Shown here in pieces: positions 21,364 to 29,395 of a stretch of 64,000 bases of DNA; position 1 is the stretch's first letter; every line of letters starts with the position of its first letter. A program made the translations under genes and the position numbers. The notes under the pieces were generated by a model. It worked only from the letters and a program-made list of their open reading frames with translations. It was not told the DNA's origin and ran no database searches. The DNA is from CAZTTG01 sp964615935 (GTDB lineage Bacteria > Planctomycetota > UBA1135 > GCA-002686595), in the NCBI GenBank assembly GCA_964615935.1, contig CAZTTG010000017.1, positions 1 through 64,000 on the forward strand, written 5' to 3'.

Positions 21364-22071
21364 ATGACTGCATTCGAGCTGGTGGTAGGAGCGATCCTGC
21401 CCTTCGTGACCGTCGTCGTCCTGGTCGCCGGTCTGGTGTATCGCATCCGACGCTGGCGCAAGGCTGCGGTGGCGAACATCGCCCTGTTCCCGGCCGCCTC
21501 CCCCAGCCAGGGCGAGATGTGGCGCAAGACCCTGGGTGAGATCTTCCTGTTCAGCACCTTCCGCAAGGAGAACCGGGCGCTGTGGACCTACACCTGGCTG
21601 TTCCACGGCGCCCTGGCGCTGATCATCCTCGGCCACTCGCGGCTGATCACCGACTGGCCGCTGCGGGTCCTGCTGGGGATGTCGGCCGAGTCGGTCAACG
21701 CCCTCTCGACCTGGAGCGGAGGCGCCGTGGGGATCGTCGCGCTGCTGACCGGCCTGCTGCTGCTCTATCGCCGAATGACGGTGCAGCGGGTCCGCGAGAT
21801 CACCACCGGGGAGGACCTCCTGGTGATGCTCCTCCTGATCGCCATCTTCGTCACCGGCAACGCCCTGCGCTTCGCCCACTTCGACATCACCGTCGCGCAG
21901 GGGTACTTCGCCTCGCTGTTCACCTTCACGTCGATCCAGGTGCCCTCCAATCCGATGTTCCTGGTGCACTACCTGATGGTGCAGGTGCTCCTGATCTACC
22001 TGCCCTTCGGCAAGCTCCTGCACATCCCCGGGATCTTCTTCAGCAAGCCGCTGCTGGCAAAGGACTACTAG
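21364..22071 (+). CDS. NarI/DsrM-like membrane cytochrome b subunit
   Basis: A 235-residue integral membrane protein with about five transmembrane helices (near residues 5-27, 74-91, 118-137, 151-167 and 198-216). His81, His91, His172, His202 and His220 lie in or beside the helices and are candidate heme b ligands. The protein resembles the gamma subunit of nitrate reductase and the DsrM/TmcC/HmcE subunits that exchange electrons with menaquinone. The next gene, 4 bases downstream, encodes a DsrK/HdrD-like Fe-S partner, so the two form a minimal DsrMK-type membrane complex. No nitrate reductase or sulfite reductase gene is in the window. Confidence 0.85.
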   Translation: MTAFELVVGAILPFVTVVVLVAGLVYRIRRWRKAAVANIALFPAASPSQGEMWRKTLGEIFLFSTFRKENRALWTYTWLFHGALALIILGHSRLITDWPLRVLLGMSAESVNALSTWSGGAVGIVALLTGLLLLYRRMTVQRVREITTGEDLLVMLLLIAIFVTGNALRFAHFDITVAQGYFASLFTFTSIQVPSNPMFLVHYLMVQVLLIYLPFGKLLHIPGIFFSKPLLAKDY

Positions 22072-22075
22072 GATC

Positions 22076-23470
22076 ATGAGCGAAGCAGTACGCGATACGC
22101 AGGCCGACCTGCAGAAGATGATCGACCAGGTCAAGGCCATCAAGAACGGCCCCCGAGTGCTCCAGCTCTACATGGACCTGTGCGCCAAGTGCGGGATCTG
22201 TGCCGAGCAGTGCCACGTCTCCCGGAACATGCCCGAGGCCCGCACCAACCCGGCGGCGCGCTCGGACCTCATCCGCAAGCTCTACAAGCGCTACGGCTCC
22301 ACCTGGGGCGGGGTGCTCAAGGGCCTGCGCGCCGCCCGCGACATCGATCCGGACGAGCTGGACACCTGGGTGCGGGACTTCTACGAGTGCTCGGGCTGCC
22401 GGCGCTGCGGGGTGTTCTGCCCCTTCGGCATCGACAACTCGGTCATCACCCGCAAGGGCCGCGCGGTGGTGCACGCCCTGGGCAAGTCGCCCTTCATGAT
22501 GGCCGAGACCCAGCGCATCTCCGACGAGACCGGGAACGACGAGGGCCAGACCTACGCCTCCTTCGTGGACGCCTGCAAGTTCCTGGAGGAGGAGGTCCTG
22601 GACGAGTTCGGCATCGAGGTCGAGATCCCCATCGACCGCAAGGGCTGCGACATCCTGTTCATTCCGGCCTCGGCCGACCTGATCTCCTTCCCCGAGACCC
22701 ACATGGGCGTGGCGGTCTTCTTCAGGGCGCTGAAGCAGATCGACGGGACCACCTGGACCATGTCCTCCAAGGCCTTCGACGGGGCCAACTTCGGCCTCTT
22801 CACGGGCGATGACCCCCACATGTTCCGCAAGAACCAGCTGGCCTACGACGCCTGCATCGAGCTGGGCGTCAAGAAGCTGGTCATCGGCGAGTGCGGCCAC
22901 GCCTACCGCATCGCCAAGCGGATGGGCCCCACGGCCTCCAAGAACAACAACCCCTTCGAGACCACCAGCGTCTTCGAGCTGGCGGACAGCTACCTGAAGA
23001 AGGGCGCCTTCAAGTTCGACAAGTCCAAGGTGGACGAAATCGTCACCTACCACGATCCGTGCAACTTCACGCGATCCCTGGGCATCTTCGAGGAGCCCCG
23101 GAGACTGCTGCACGCGATGACCGACAACTTCCACGACATGACCCCCAACCGTACCGAGAACTGGTGCTGCGGAGGGGGCGGTGGACTGGCGGTCATGGAC
23201 GGCATGGAGCGGGTGGACAAGCTCGACGTGACCTTCCAGGAGTACCGCATGAAGGTGGGCCGGACCAAGTGCGAGCAGGTCAAGGCCACCGGAGCCAACT
23301 ACCTCGCTGCCCCCTGCGCCAACTGCAAGCGGCAGCTCATGCAGCTCATGGAGCACTACGAAACCGGCGTCAAGGTGGGCGGGGTCTTCGACCTGTTCAT
23401 GAAGGCCATCGTCCTCGAGGAGCAGCCCTCGGAGGCGAGGGCCGGCACCGCCGCAGCGACACAACCTTGA
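22076..23470 (+). CDS. DsrK/HdrD-like Fe-S protein with CCG domains
   Basis: A 464-residue cytoplasmic-side catalytic subunit. Two [4Fe-4S] motifs are present: Cys36-x2-Cys39-x2-Cys42-x3-Cys46 and Cys105-x2-Cys108-x2-Cys111-x3-Cys115-Pro. The C-terminal half has cysteine-rich CCG-type signatures (GECGHAYR, YHDPCNFTR, NWCCGGGGGL and APCANCKRQL) that hold the noncubane cluster active in disulfide reduction in HdrB/HdrD. With the upstream cytochrome b it should couple quinol oxidation or reduction to a thiol/disulfide or DsrC-like partner. Neither DsrC nor DsrAB is encoded here, so the physiological substrate is open. Confidence 0.88.
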   Translation: MSEAVRDTQADLQKMIDQVKAIKNGPRVLQLYMDLCAKCGICAEQCHVSRNMPEARTNPAARSDLIRKLYKRYGSTWGGVLKGLRAARDIDPDELDTWVRDFYECSGCRRCGVFCPFGIDNSVITRKGRAVVHALGKSPFMMAETQRISDETGNDEGQTYASFVDACKFLEEEVLDEFGIEVEIPIDRKGCDILFIPASADLISFPETHMGVAVFFRALKQIDGTTWTMSSKAFDGANFGLFTGDDPHMFRKNQLAYDACIELGVKKLVIGECGHAYRIAKRMGPTASKNNNPFETTSVFELADSYLKKGAFKFDKSKVDEIVTYHDPCNFTRSLGIFEEPRRLLHAMTDNFHDMTPNRTENWCCGGGGGLAVMDGMERVDKLDVTFQEYRMKVGRTKCEQVKATGANYLAAPCANCKRQLMQLMEHYETGVKVGGVFDLFMKAIVLEEQPSEARAGTAAATQP

Positions 23471-23502
23471 GACCCAGGCTCGGATACCAAAAGGAGACCG
23501 GC

Positions 23503-23922
23503 ATGACGAAGAAGACGGCCGTCGTCATCGATGACGAGGAGGACATCACCACCTACCTGTCCTCCATCCTCGAGGCGAGCGACTTCGACGTCCGCACGGC
23601 CAACGACGCGCGCTCGGGCGAGACGCTCGTCCGGGATCGGCCGCCGGACATCATTCTCATCGACCTGATGATGCCCGGCCGCTCGGGAGTGCAGCTCTTC
23701 GCCCGGCTGCGCGGCGACCCGGCCACCCGGGACATCCCCCTGGTGATGGTCACCGGCATCAAGGAGGAGATGGGGATCGACTGGGGCGACATCGTGGACC
23801 GCTACAAGGTCCGCCAGCCGGACGGCTTCGTGGAGAAGCCGATCGATCCTCACAAGCTGATGGAGGTCGTCAACGACATCCTCTCGGGCAAGGCCGAGAG
23901 AGGTGAGGTCGTGCACGGCTGA
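23503..23922 (+). CDS. single-domain response regulator
   Basis: A 139-residue receiver domain without an output domain. The acidic pocket is Asp10-Asp11-Glu12-Glu13, the phosphorylated residue is Asp54 in ILIDLMMPG, and the switch residues are in MVTG and the conserved Lys of VEKPIDP. The ATG at 23503 is chosen for its AAAAGGAGA ribosome-binding site; the receiver fold begins immediately after. It lies between the DsrK-like gene and the kinase, and is probably phosphorylated by that kinase and acts by protein-protein contact. Confidence 0.92.
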   Translation: MTKKTAVVIDDEEDITTYLSSILEASDFDVRTANDARSGETLVRDRPPDIILIDLMMPGRSGVQLFARLRGDPATRDIPLVMVTGIKEEMGIDWGDIVDRYKVRQPDGFVEKPIDPHKLMEVVNDILSGKAERGEVVHG

Positions 23923-23977
23923 CGGCCGGCCGCCTCCCGGTGCCATCCGTCCATCGGGAGGGGCCGGCCCACCAGTC

Positions 23978-25678
23978 ATGAAGCAGGAACACCGGCATCC
24001 GTTCCCGCTGTACGGGAAGCTGCTGCTCGAGAACAAGATCCTGCTGCTCCTGGCCGGCCTGCTGATCCTGCTGGGCGCCGCGATGCTGCTCGCCCAGCAC
24101 CTGGCCGCCGAGCGGGTGGCGGCGGAGGTGCTGGGGCGGGATCTGCTGGTCGAGGTGGACCGCCAGCAGCTCGACCGGATCGCCCTGCGGACCGCGGTCC
24201 AGGCGTCGATCTACATGATCGCCCCCATCCTGCTGGTGCTGCTGGGGGCTCGCGCGGTGATCCGCAGGGCCGTCCAGCCCCTGAAGCGGCTGACGCGGGC
24301 GGCCGACGAGATCAGCACCGGCAAGCTGGACGCGCTGAGGGGTTTCGGCGTCCACGTCAACTGCTGGGAGATCACCGGCTGCCAGGAGACCACCTGCGAG
24401 GCCTACATGAACCTCGACCAGCAGTGCTGGTACATCGACGGAACGCCCTGTGAGGGCTACGACTCCCGCTTCCCCGACAAGCTCCCGGCCTGCCGCCAGT
24501 GCGAGGTGTATCGCGCCCACCGCGGCGACGAGATCGTGCAGCTCGCGGACGCCTTCAAGCACATGATCGGCGTCCTCAAGGCCTCCCGCGAGGAGCTGGT
24601 CCAGGTCGGAGACTTCCAGAAGCGCCTCATCCGCAACTCCTTCAACGGAGTCATCGCCACCGACGAGAACGACGTCGTCACCATCTTCAACCTGGCCGCC
24701 GAGGAGATGCTGGGCGTGGACCGCAGCGAGGTCATCGGCAAGAAGAGCTGGAGGGCCTACTTCCTCGACCGCTTCGAGCGCACCATGGACCTGCCCCTCT
24801 CCCACGAGCGGGTCCGCCGCGTGCGCGGCTTCCGCTGGGTCAAGTCCGTGGCCCGGCGCGAGGACGGCGAGGAGATCGAAGTCCTGCTGTCGGGGATCAA
24901 CCTCTTCGAGCGCGGGATCCACATCGGCAAGGTCTTCTTCTTCCAGGACCTGCGCGAGATCAACCAGCTGCGCGAGGAGCTGCTCCGCTCCGAGCGGCTG
25001 GCGGCCACCGGTCAGGCGGCCGCGGGAATCAGCCACTCCATCAAGAACATCCTGGACGGCTTCCTGGGGGGCGCCTACGTCTTCAAGCAGGGCAAGCGCC
25101 TGGGCGATCCGGCCAAGATGGACAAGGGCTGGGACATGGTCGAGCGCAACATGGAGATCATCGCGGGCCTGGTCAGGGACCTGCTCAACTTCGCCAAGGA
25201 CCGCACCCCGGTGTACGAGGACGTCGAGCCCGCGGCGCTGATCCAGGACTGCCTGACGGCCGCGGGCCTGGGCCAGGAGGAGCGCATCCGGGTGAGCCTC
25301 CGGACCGACGACCCTCCCCGCCGCCTGAGGCTGGACGCCGGGGGCTTCCACCAGGCCCTGGTCAACCTCCTGCGCAACGCCGCCGAGGCCATCCCCGACG
25401 ATCGGCCGGGGCACGTTCGGGTCGAGCTGCGGTCCGACGAGGAGCGGGTGACCCTGACCGTCAGCGACGACGGCCAGGGGATGAGCCCCGAGACCATCGA
25501 GAAGATCCAGGGCGGCATGTACTCAACCAAGGGCTCCAAGGGGACCGGTCTGGGCCTCCTGGTCATCCAGAAGATCGTGAACGAGCACCGGGGCGAGCTG
25601 TCGATCGAATCGGAGGAGGGCCGCGGCTCGACCTTCCGGATCGTGATCCCCGTCGTCGAGGAACCGGCGGCGGCCTGA
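23978..25678 (+). CDS. membrane histidine kinase with two-CW cysteine module and PAS domain
   Basis: A 566-residue sensor kinase. Helices span about residues 21-40 and 76-95. A HAMP-like linker follows and is interrupted by a cysteine module with Cys129-Trp130, Cys135, Cys140, Cys150-Trp151, Cys158, Cys172 and Cys175, matching the two-CW domain found in some HAMP-containing sensors. A PAS domain covers roughly 210-330. The H-box ISHSIKN places the phosphorylated histidine at His353. The ATPase domain has NLLRNAAEAI, DDGQGM and GTGLGL. The periplasmic loop is only about 35 residues, so signal sensing is likely redox-linked through the cysteine module or PAS. It closes the Rrf2 regulon. Confidence 0.9.
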   Translation: MKQEHRHPFPLYGKLLLENKILLLLAGLLILLGAAMLLAQHLAAERVAAEVLGRDLLVEVDRQQLDRIALRTAVQASIYMIAPILLVLLGARAVIRRAVQPLKRLTRAADEISTGKLDALRGFGVHVNCWEITGCQETTCEAYMNLDQQCWYIDGTPCEGYDSRFPDKLPACRQCEVYRAHRGDEIVQLADAFKHMIGVLKASREELVQVGDFQKRLIRNSFNGVIATDENDVVTIFNLAAEEMLGVDRSEVIGKKSWRAYFLDRFERTMDLPLSHERVRRVRGFRWVKSVARREDGEEIEVLLSGINLFERGIHIGKVFFFQDLREINQLREELLRSERLAATGQAAAGISHSIKNILDGFLGGAYVFKQGKRLGDPAKMDKGWDMVERNMEIIAGLVRDLLNFAKDRTPVYEDVEPAALIQDCLTAAGLGQEERIRVSLRTDDPPRRLRLDAGGFHQALVNLLRNAAEAIPDDRPGHVRVELRSDEERVTLTVSDDGQGMSPETIEKIQGGMYSTKGSKGTGLGLLVIQKIVNEHRGELSIESEEGRGSTFRIVIPVVEEPAAA

Positions 25679-25696
25679 GGGCCGAGCCTCAGGCCG
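25671..25696. terminator. bidirectional hairpin between convergent genes
   Basis: CGGCCTGAGG and CCTCAGGCCG form a perfect 10-bp stem with the 6-base loop GCCGAG. It spans the stop codons of both converging genes (kinase at 25678, unknown protein at 25689), so it can serve both strands. There is no T-run, as is usual for intrinsic terminators in very GC-rich genomes. Confidence 0.55.
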
Positions 25697-26372
25697 GGGC
25701 GGGCCGAAAGGCGCGCGTGCGCTGCTGGATGAACTGGTAGGCCCAGGTGATCCAGACGGCCCGACCCATGTGGGACTTGGGATCCACCCTCCGGAAGAGA
25801 TCCTCGGGCAAGTAGCACACGAAGACGGGCTCCTCGCAGCCCTCGAGCTCCCCCGGCACGGCGAGGGTCCAGGGCGAGCCCACCACACCCCCCCGGTCCG
25901 CCAGGACGGGGAGCCCCTCGCAGTCGAGCTCGGCGTCCGGGGGCTGGGTGAGGCGCTCCCCCCGCTCGCCCGCGCGGAAGACCAGGGGCGGCTTCAGCTC
26001 GCCGCGGTCCAGCACCGACCACGGCGCCAGGGACTTGGCGGTCAGGATGCAGAGGAACTCCCACGGCAGGTTCCCCCGGGCCAGCTCGGGCGCCTCCAGG
26101 AGCCTCGCGATCAGGAGCTCGCAGGAGGGGGGGGTGCGGGCGGGATCGAGGCCCGCGCGCGTCAGGCTCCGGCGCAGCTTCGCGACCTCACCGCTCGGCT
26201 CCATCCGCCGCTCGGGGAAGCACCGCCGCAGGTGAGCGAGCGCCCCGCGGGTGGCGGTGTCCATCACCTTGCCCATCTCGCGCTCCTTGCGGCGGAGCAT
26301 GTGGGAGAGGTGCAGCCGCCAGCCGGGGAGCCGGACGGTGAAGCCTTCGGTCAGGTCGGGCTGAGTGATCAT
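25689..26372 (-). CDS. conserved-looking protein of unknown function
   Basis: A 227-residue soluble protein with no signal peptide or membrane segment. It starts at the ATG at 26372 (MITQPDLTEGF). Visible features are a basic helical segment with HLSHMLRRKEREMGK near residue 22, a central helical region, then a beta-rich C-terminal part with VGSPWTLAVPGELEGCEEPVFVCY and a terminal helix WITWAYQFIQQRTRAF. The composition is typical of the genome, so the gene appears real. No family recognised. It is convergent with the histidine kinase, and divergent from the broken sulfatase at 26493. Confidence 0.55.
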   Translation of the reverse strand: MITQPDLTEGFTVRLPGWRLHLSHMLRRKEREMGKVMDTATRGALAHLRRCFPERRMEPSGEVAKLRRSLTRAGLDPARTPPSCELLIARLLEAPELARGNLPWEFLCILTAKSLAPWSVLDRGELKPPLVFRAGERGERLTQPPDAELDCEGLPVLADRGGVVGSPWTLAVPGELEGCEEPVFVCYLPEDLFRRVDPKSHMGRAVWITWAYQFIQQRTRAFRPAPA

Positions 26373-26492
26373 GCGGGCGCCCCGCGGTGCGGCGGCGGCG
26401 GCGCTGCCGCCGTCCGACAGGGGGGGTATGGCCAACCTTGGATCGGCAGGGGGAAAGGCTCGGCCGGGCGATTCTCCGTGTACGCTAAGGCC

Positions 26493-28026
26493 ATGTCCAC
26501 CCGGGCTCCTCGTATCCGGCGCCGCCTCGCCCTGCTGATGCTCGGCGCGGTGCTGCAGGGCTGCGGCCGCGACCCCGGCGACGATGGCGACGCGAGCGGC
26601 GTCGGGCCGCTCGGCCTGCTCTTGAGGCCGGCCTCGGGGAGCGCCATCGAGCCGGCGAAGATACGGGTCGTGCAGCGCCTCGAGGCCCCGCCGGAGATCG
26701 AGCCCTGGCGGGTGAGCGCGGAGCGCACGTGGATGGAGGGGGATACCCTGTGGCTGAAGGGCATGGGCCCGCACCGGATCCGCATCCCCGGTCCCTTCGA
26801 TCCGCGGGCCTTCGACCAGGCGGCCCTGAACGTGGTCGCGACCTCCCCCATCTCCGTCCGCCTGCACTGGATGCGCGGGGAGCAGGAGGCCATGGGGACG
26901 AGCCGGATCCACCTCCCGAGGGTCTCGGAGGCGCCCCAGACGGTGCTCTTCACGCTCCTGGGCAACCGCGGCCGGACGGGGGACTACACCGGCGTCGAGC
27001 TCGAGGTGGAGGGCTGGAACGCGCCTCCCGGAGAACCCCTGAGCTGGGGGCTGTGCGCCTTCGATCTGGTCGACCGGCCGGCGGCCTCGTGGCTCCCCGC
27101 CGGGCCCGAGCAGGTGCGCCTGGTGCAGGTCGGCTACGAGGCGCGCCGCGGCTTCGGGCTCTCCAGCGGCGAGCCCCTGACCGGGGAGTTCCGCTCTTCT
27201 GCTGGCTGCACCTCTACGACGCCCACGTCCCCTACCTCCCGCCCAAGGTCTGGGGGGAGCTCTACTGGCCCGAGGACCGGGATCCCTGTGACCCCTCCCT
27301 GCCGGCGCCCGACTTCCCCGTGCCCATGCGGCTCCCGGGGCTGCGCGATCCCGAGTGGGTGCGCGCCCAGTACCGGGGGGAGGTGAGCTACCTGGACGGG
27401 GAGCTGGGGCGGCTCCTGGAGTCCCCGCGCTTCGCGCAGGGGATCATCGCGGTGACCGGCGACCACGGCGAGAGCCTGGGCGAGCACGCGATCTGGTGGG
27501 ATCACAAGGGGCTCTACCCCAACTGTCTGCGCGTGCCGCTGATCCTGGCCTGGCCGGGCTGCGCTCGGCCCGCTTCCCGGGCCGCAGCCTGCTCCGCTGG
27601 ATGGACGGCCCGGACGAGGAGAGCGAGCCGCGCATGGCCCTGGCCGCCAATCGCCAGGTGGCCTCCGTCACCGACGGGGACTGGCACCTGATCCTCAACC
27701 TCCGCCGTTGGCCCCGGGGCGATCTCGGCGCCAGCGAGCTGGTCGAGGCCCACACGGTCGAGCTGTATCACCTGGGGCGGGATCCGGACTGCCTCTCCGA
27801 CCTGGTGGAGATCGAGTCCCAGCGCGCCCGGCGGATGCGCGCGCTCCTGGTCGAGTGGATGGGCGCGGCGCGGCCCACCGGCTGGGCCGATGCCCGGGCC
27901 ATCGACGACGAGCTCCAGCGCCAGCTCGCCCAGCTCGGCTACGCGGCGGACTCCGAGCCGCCCGGGGGCGAGGAGCTCTTCGATCCCGGCTGCAGCTGCG
28001 AACACTGCGCCCGATTCCGGCCCTGA
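26493..28026 (+). pseudogene. lipoprotein sulfatase-family gene broken by two internal deletions
   Basis: The pieces of one gene lie in three successive frames. Frame one (26493 to about 27190) encodes a lipoprotein signal (lipobox VLQGC, Cys24) and a beta-rich N-terminal domain, ending at LSSGEPLTGEF. Frame two (about 27200-27560) resumes in mid-sulfatase with PLFCWLHLYDAHVPYLPP and AVTGDHGESLGEHAIWWDHKG to VPLILAWPG. Frame three (about 27560-28026) has ARFPGRSLLRWMDG to CEHCARFRP. The part that should hold the nucleophile motif and first metal site, roughly 200 residues, is absent, and another 30 or so residues are missing at the second junction. The architecture matches the intact paralogue at 55822. 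Genuine decay or assembly error cannot be told apart here. Confidence 0.8.
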
Positions 28027-28035
28027 GCGGAGGGC

Positions 28036-28064
28036 TTGTCAGCCCACCGGGACAGGGGTACTGT
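28036..28064 (+). promoter_or_regulatory. sigma70 promoter for the asparaginase-domain / MBL pair
   Basis: TTGTCA (28036-28041) and TACTGT (28059-28064) are 17 bases apart, 52 bases before the start codon at 28116. An AGGAGAAG ribosome-binding site follows. Confidence 0.55.
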
Positions 28065-28115
28065 CTTCGCCCCCCACCGGCGCCCGACCCCCTGCGCGCC
28101 ATCAGGAGAAGCGGC

Positions 28116-28628
28116 ATGACCATCCGGATCTTCGTCACCGGCGGAACCTTCGACAAGGAGTACGACGAGCTCAACGGCACGCTGTACTTCCAGGACACGC
28201 ACCTCCGAGAGATGCTGGGGCTGGGGCGCTGTCGGATCGACGTGGACATCCGCACCCTGATGATGATCGACTCGCGCGACATGACCGATGCGGACCGCGA
28301 GATCATCCTGGAGAACTGCGCCAAGTGCGATCGGGACCGGATCGTGATCACCCACGGCACGGACACCATGCACATGACCGCCTATGTCCTGGGGGGACGG
28401 ATCACCGACAAGACCGTCGTGCTCACCGGCGCCATGGTCCCCTGGAAGTTCGGCAGCTCGGACGGTCTGTTCAATCTGGGCAGCGCCCTGGCCTTCGCCC
28501 AGGTGCTCCCCCCTGGGGTCTACGTCTCCATGAACGGCCGCTGTTTCCCCTTCGACAATGTCCGTAAGAACCGGCAGCTCGGGGTCTTCGAGGAGAAGCG
28601 ACCCTCGGGGATCGAGCCGGAGGAGTGA
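28116..28628 (+). CDS. single-domain asparaginase-family protein
   Basis: A 170-residue protein equal to the N-terminal domain of type I/II L-asparaginases. FVTGGTFDKEYD contains the first catalytic Thr motif (TGGT). ITHGTDTMHMTAY contains the second (THGTDT). VVLTGAM and GSSDGLFNLGSALAF continue the fold. The C-terminal domain (about 150 residues) is absent, but the ending NRQLGVFEEKRPS looks natural, and short asparaginase-like proteins of this size are known, so it is probably not truncated. The activity may be asparagine/glutamine hydrolysis or something else. Its stop overlaps the GTG start of the next gene. Confidence 0.78.
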   Translation: MTIRIFVTGGTFDKEYDELNGTLYFQDTHLREMLGLGRCRIDVDIRTLMMIDSRDMTDADREIILENCAKCDRDRIVITHGTDTMHMTAYVLGGRITDKTVVLTGAMVPWKFGSSDGLFNLGSALAFAQVLPPGVYVSMNGRCFPFDNVRKNRQLGVFEEKRPSGIEPEE

Positions 28629-29305
28629 GCGAGGTAGGCATGGGCCAGGATCCGGGTGTGGACGTGCGCGTGGAGGTCGCGGCGGTGGGGCCCTTCCAGG
28701 AGAACGCCTTCTTCCTGGGGACGTCCGCTTCGGAGGAGGTGGTCCTCATCGATCCCGGGGACGAGGCCGAGCGGCTGCTGGAGCGGGTGGAGGCCCGCGG
28801 CTGGAAGCCGGTGGCCATCGTCAACACCCACGCGCACCTGGACCACGTGTGCGCCGTACAGCCCATCAAGGAGCGCCTGGGGATCCCCTTCTACCTGCAC
28901 CCCGGCGACCTCCCGGTCCTGGCCGCGGCGCCCGAGCACGCCCTCTTCTTCGGGGTGCGGCCGCCCGCGGTCCCCGAGGTGGAGCACGCCCTCGAGGACG
29001 GCGAGGTCCTGGAGCTGGCCGGCCTGCGCCTGGAGGTGCTCCACACGCCCGGTCACTCCCCGGGCGGCGTGTGCCTGCGAGTCGCGGGGCACCTCTTCGC
29101 CGGCGACACCCTCTTCGCCGGCTCCATCGGTCGCACCGACCTGCCGGGAGGCGACCACCAGACCCTGTTGAGCTCGATCCGCGAGCGGCTCCTGTGCCTG
29201 CCGGACGAGACCGTGGTCCACTGCGGCCACGGGCCCGACACGACCATCGGGCAGGAGCGCATCAGCAACCCCTTCCTCCAGGAGGGGGGGCCGGGCTTCT
29301 TCTAG
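28625..29305 (+). CDS. metallo-beta-lactamase-fold hydrolase (glyoxalase II / YcbL-like)
   Basis: A 226-residue binuclear metal hydrolase. Metal ligands are visible in VNTHAHLDHV (HxHxDH), HTPGHSPGGV, GDTLFAGSIGRTDLPGG and VHCGHGPDTTIGQE. The short form without the C-terminal helical domain fits YcbL-type proteins that hydrolyse S-D-lactoylglutathione-like thioesters or other small esters. The GTG start overlaps the asparaginase-domain stop (GTGA), indicating translational coupling, although no functional link between the two is established. Confidence 0.88.
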   Translation: MSEVGMGQDPGVDVRVEVAAVGPFQENAFFLGTSASEEVVLIDPGDEAERLLERVEARGWKPVAIVNTHAHLDHVCAVQPIKERLGIPFYLHPGDLPVLAAAPEHALFFGVRPPAVPEVEHALEDGEVLELAGLRLEVLHTPGHSPGGVCLRVAGHLFAGDTLFAGSIGRTDLPGGDHQTLLSSIRERLLCLPDETVVHCGHGPDTTIGQERISNPFLQEGGPGFF

Positions 29306-29344
29306 CGTCTCCTCTCCTCCCTGAAGGCCACGGACACGCGATCG

Positions 29345-29374
29345 CCCACCGCGGCGGCAGCCGGCCGCGGTGGG
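29345..29374. terminator. strong hairpin between convergent genes
   Basis: CCCACCGCGGC and GCCGCGGTGGG form a perfect 11-bp stem with an 8-base loop, 40 bases after the MBL-fold gene and 21 bases beyond the end of the convergent protease gene. It can act on both strands. Confidence 0.6.
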
Positions 29375-29395
29375 CGGTGATGGAAGCCGGCCCCG

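Noticed and set aside
21364..23470. Dissimilatory sulfite reduction (dsr) locus
   Set aside because: The cytochrome b and CCG proteins resemble DsrM and DsrK, but no dsrAB, dsrC, dsrJ or dsrO is present, so only the complex type is claimed.
28116..28628. Truncated asparaginase pseudogene
   Set aside because: Both threonine motifs are intact, the frame is clean, it has its own promoter and it is coupled to the next gene, so a naturally short protein is more likely.
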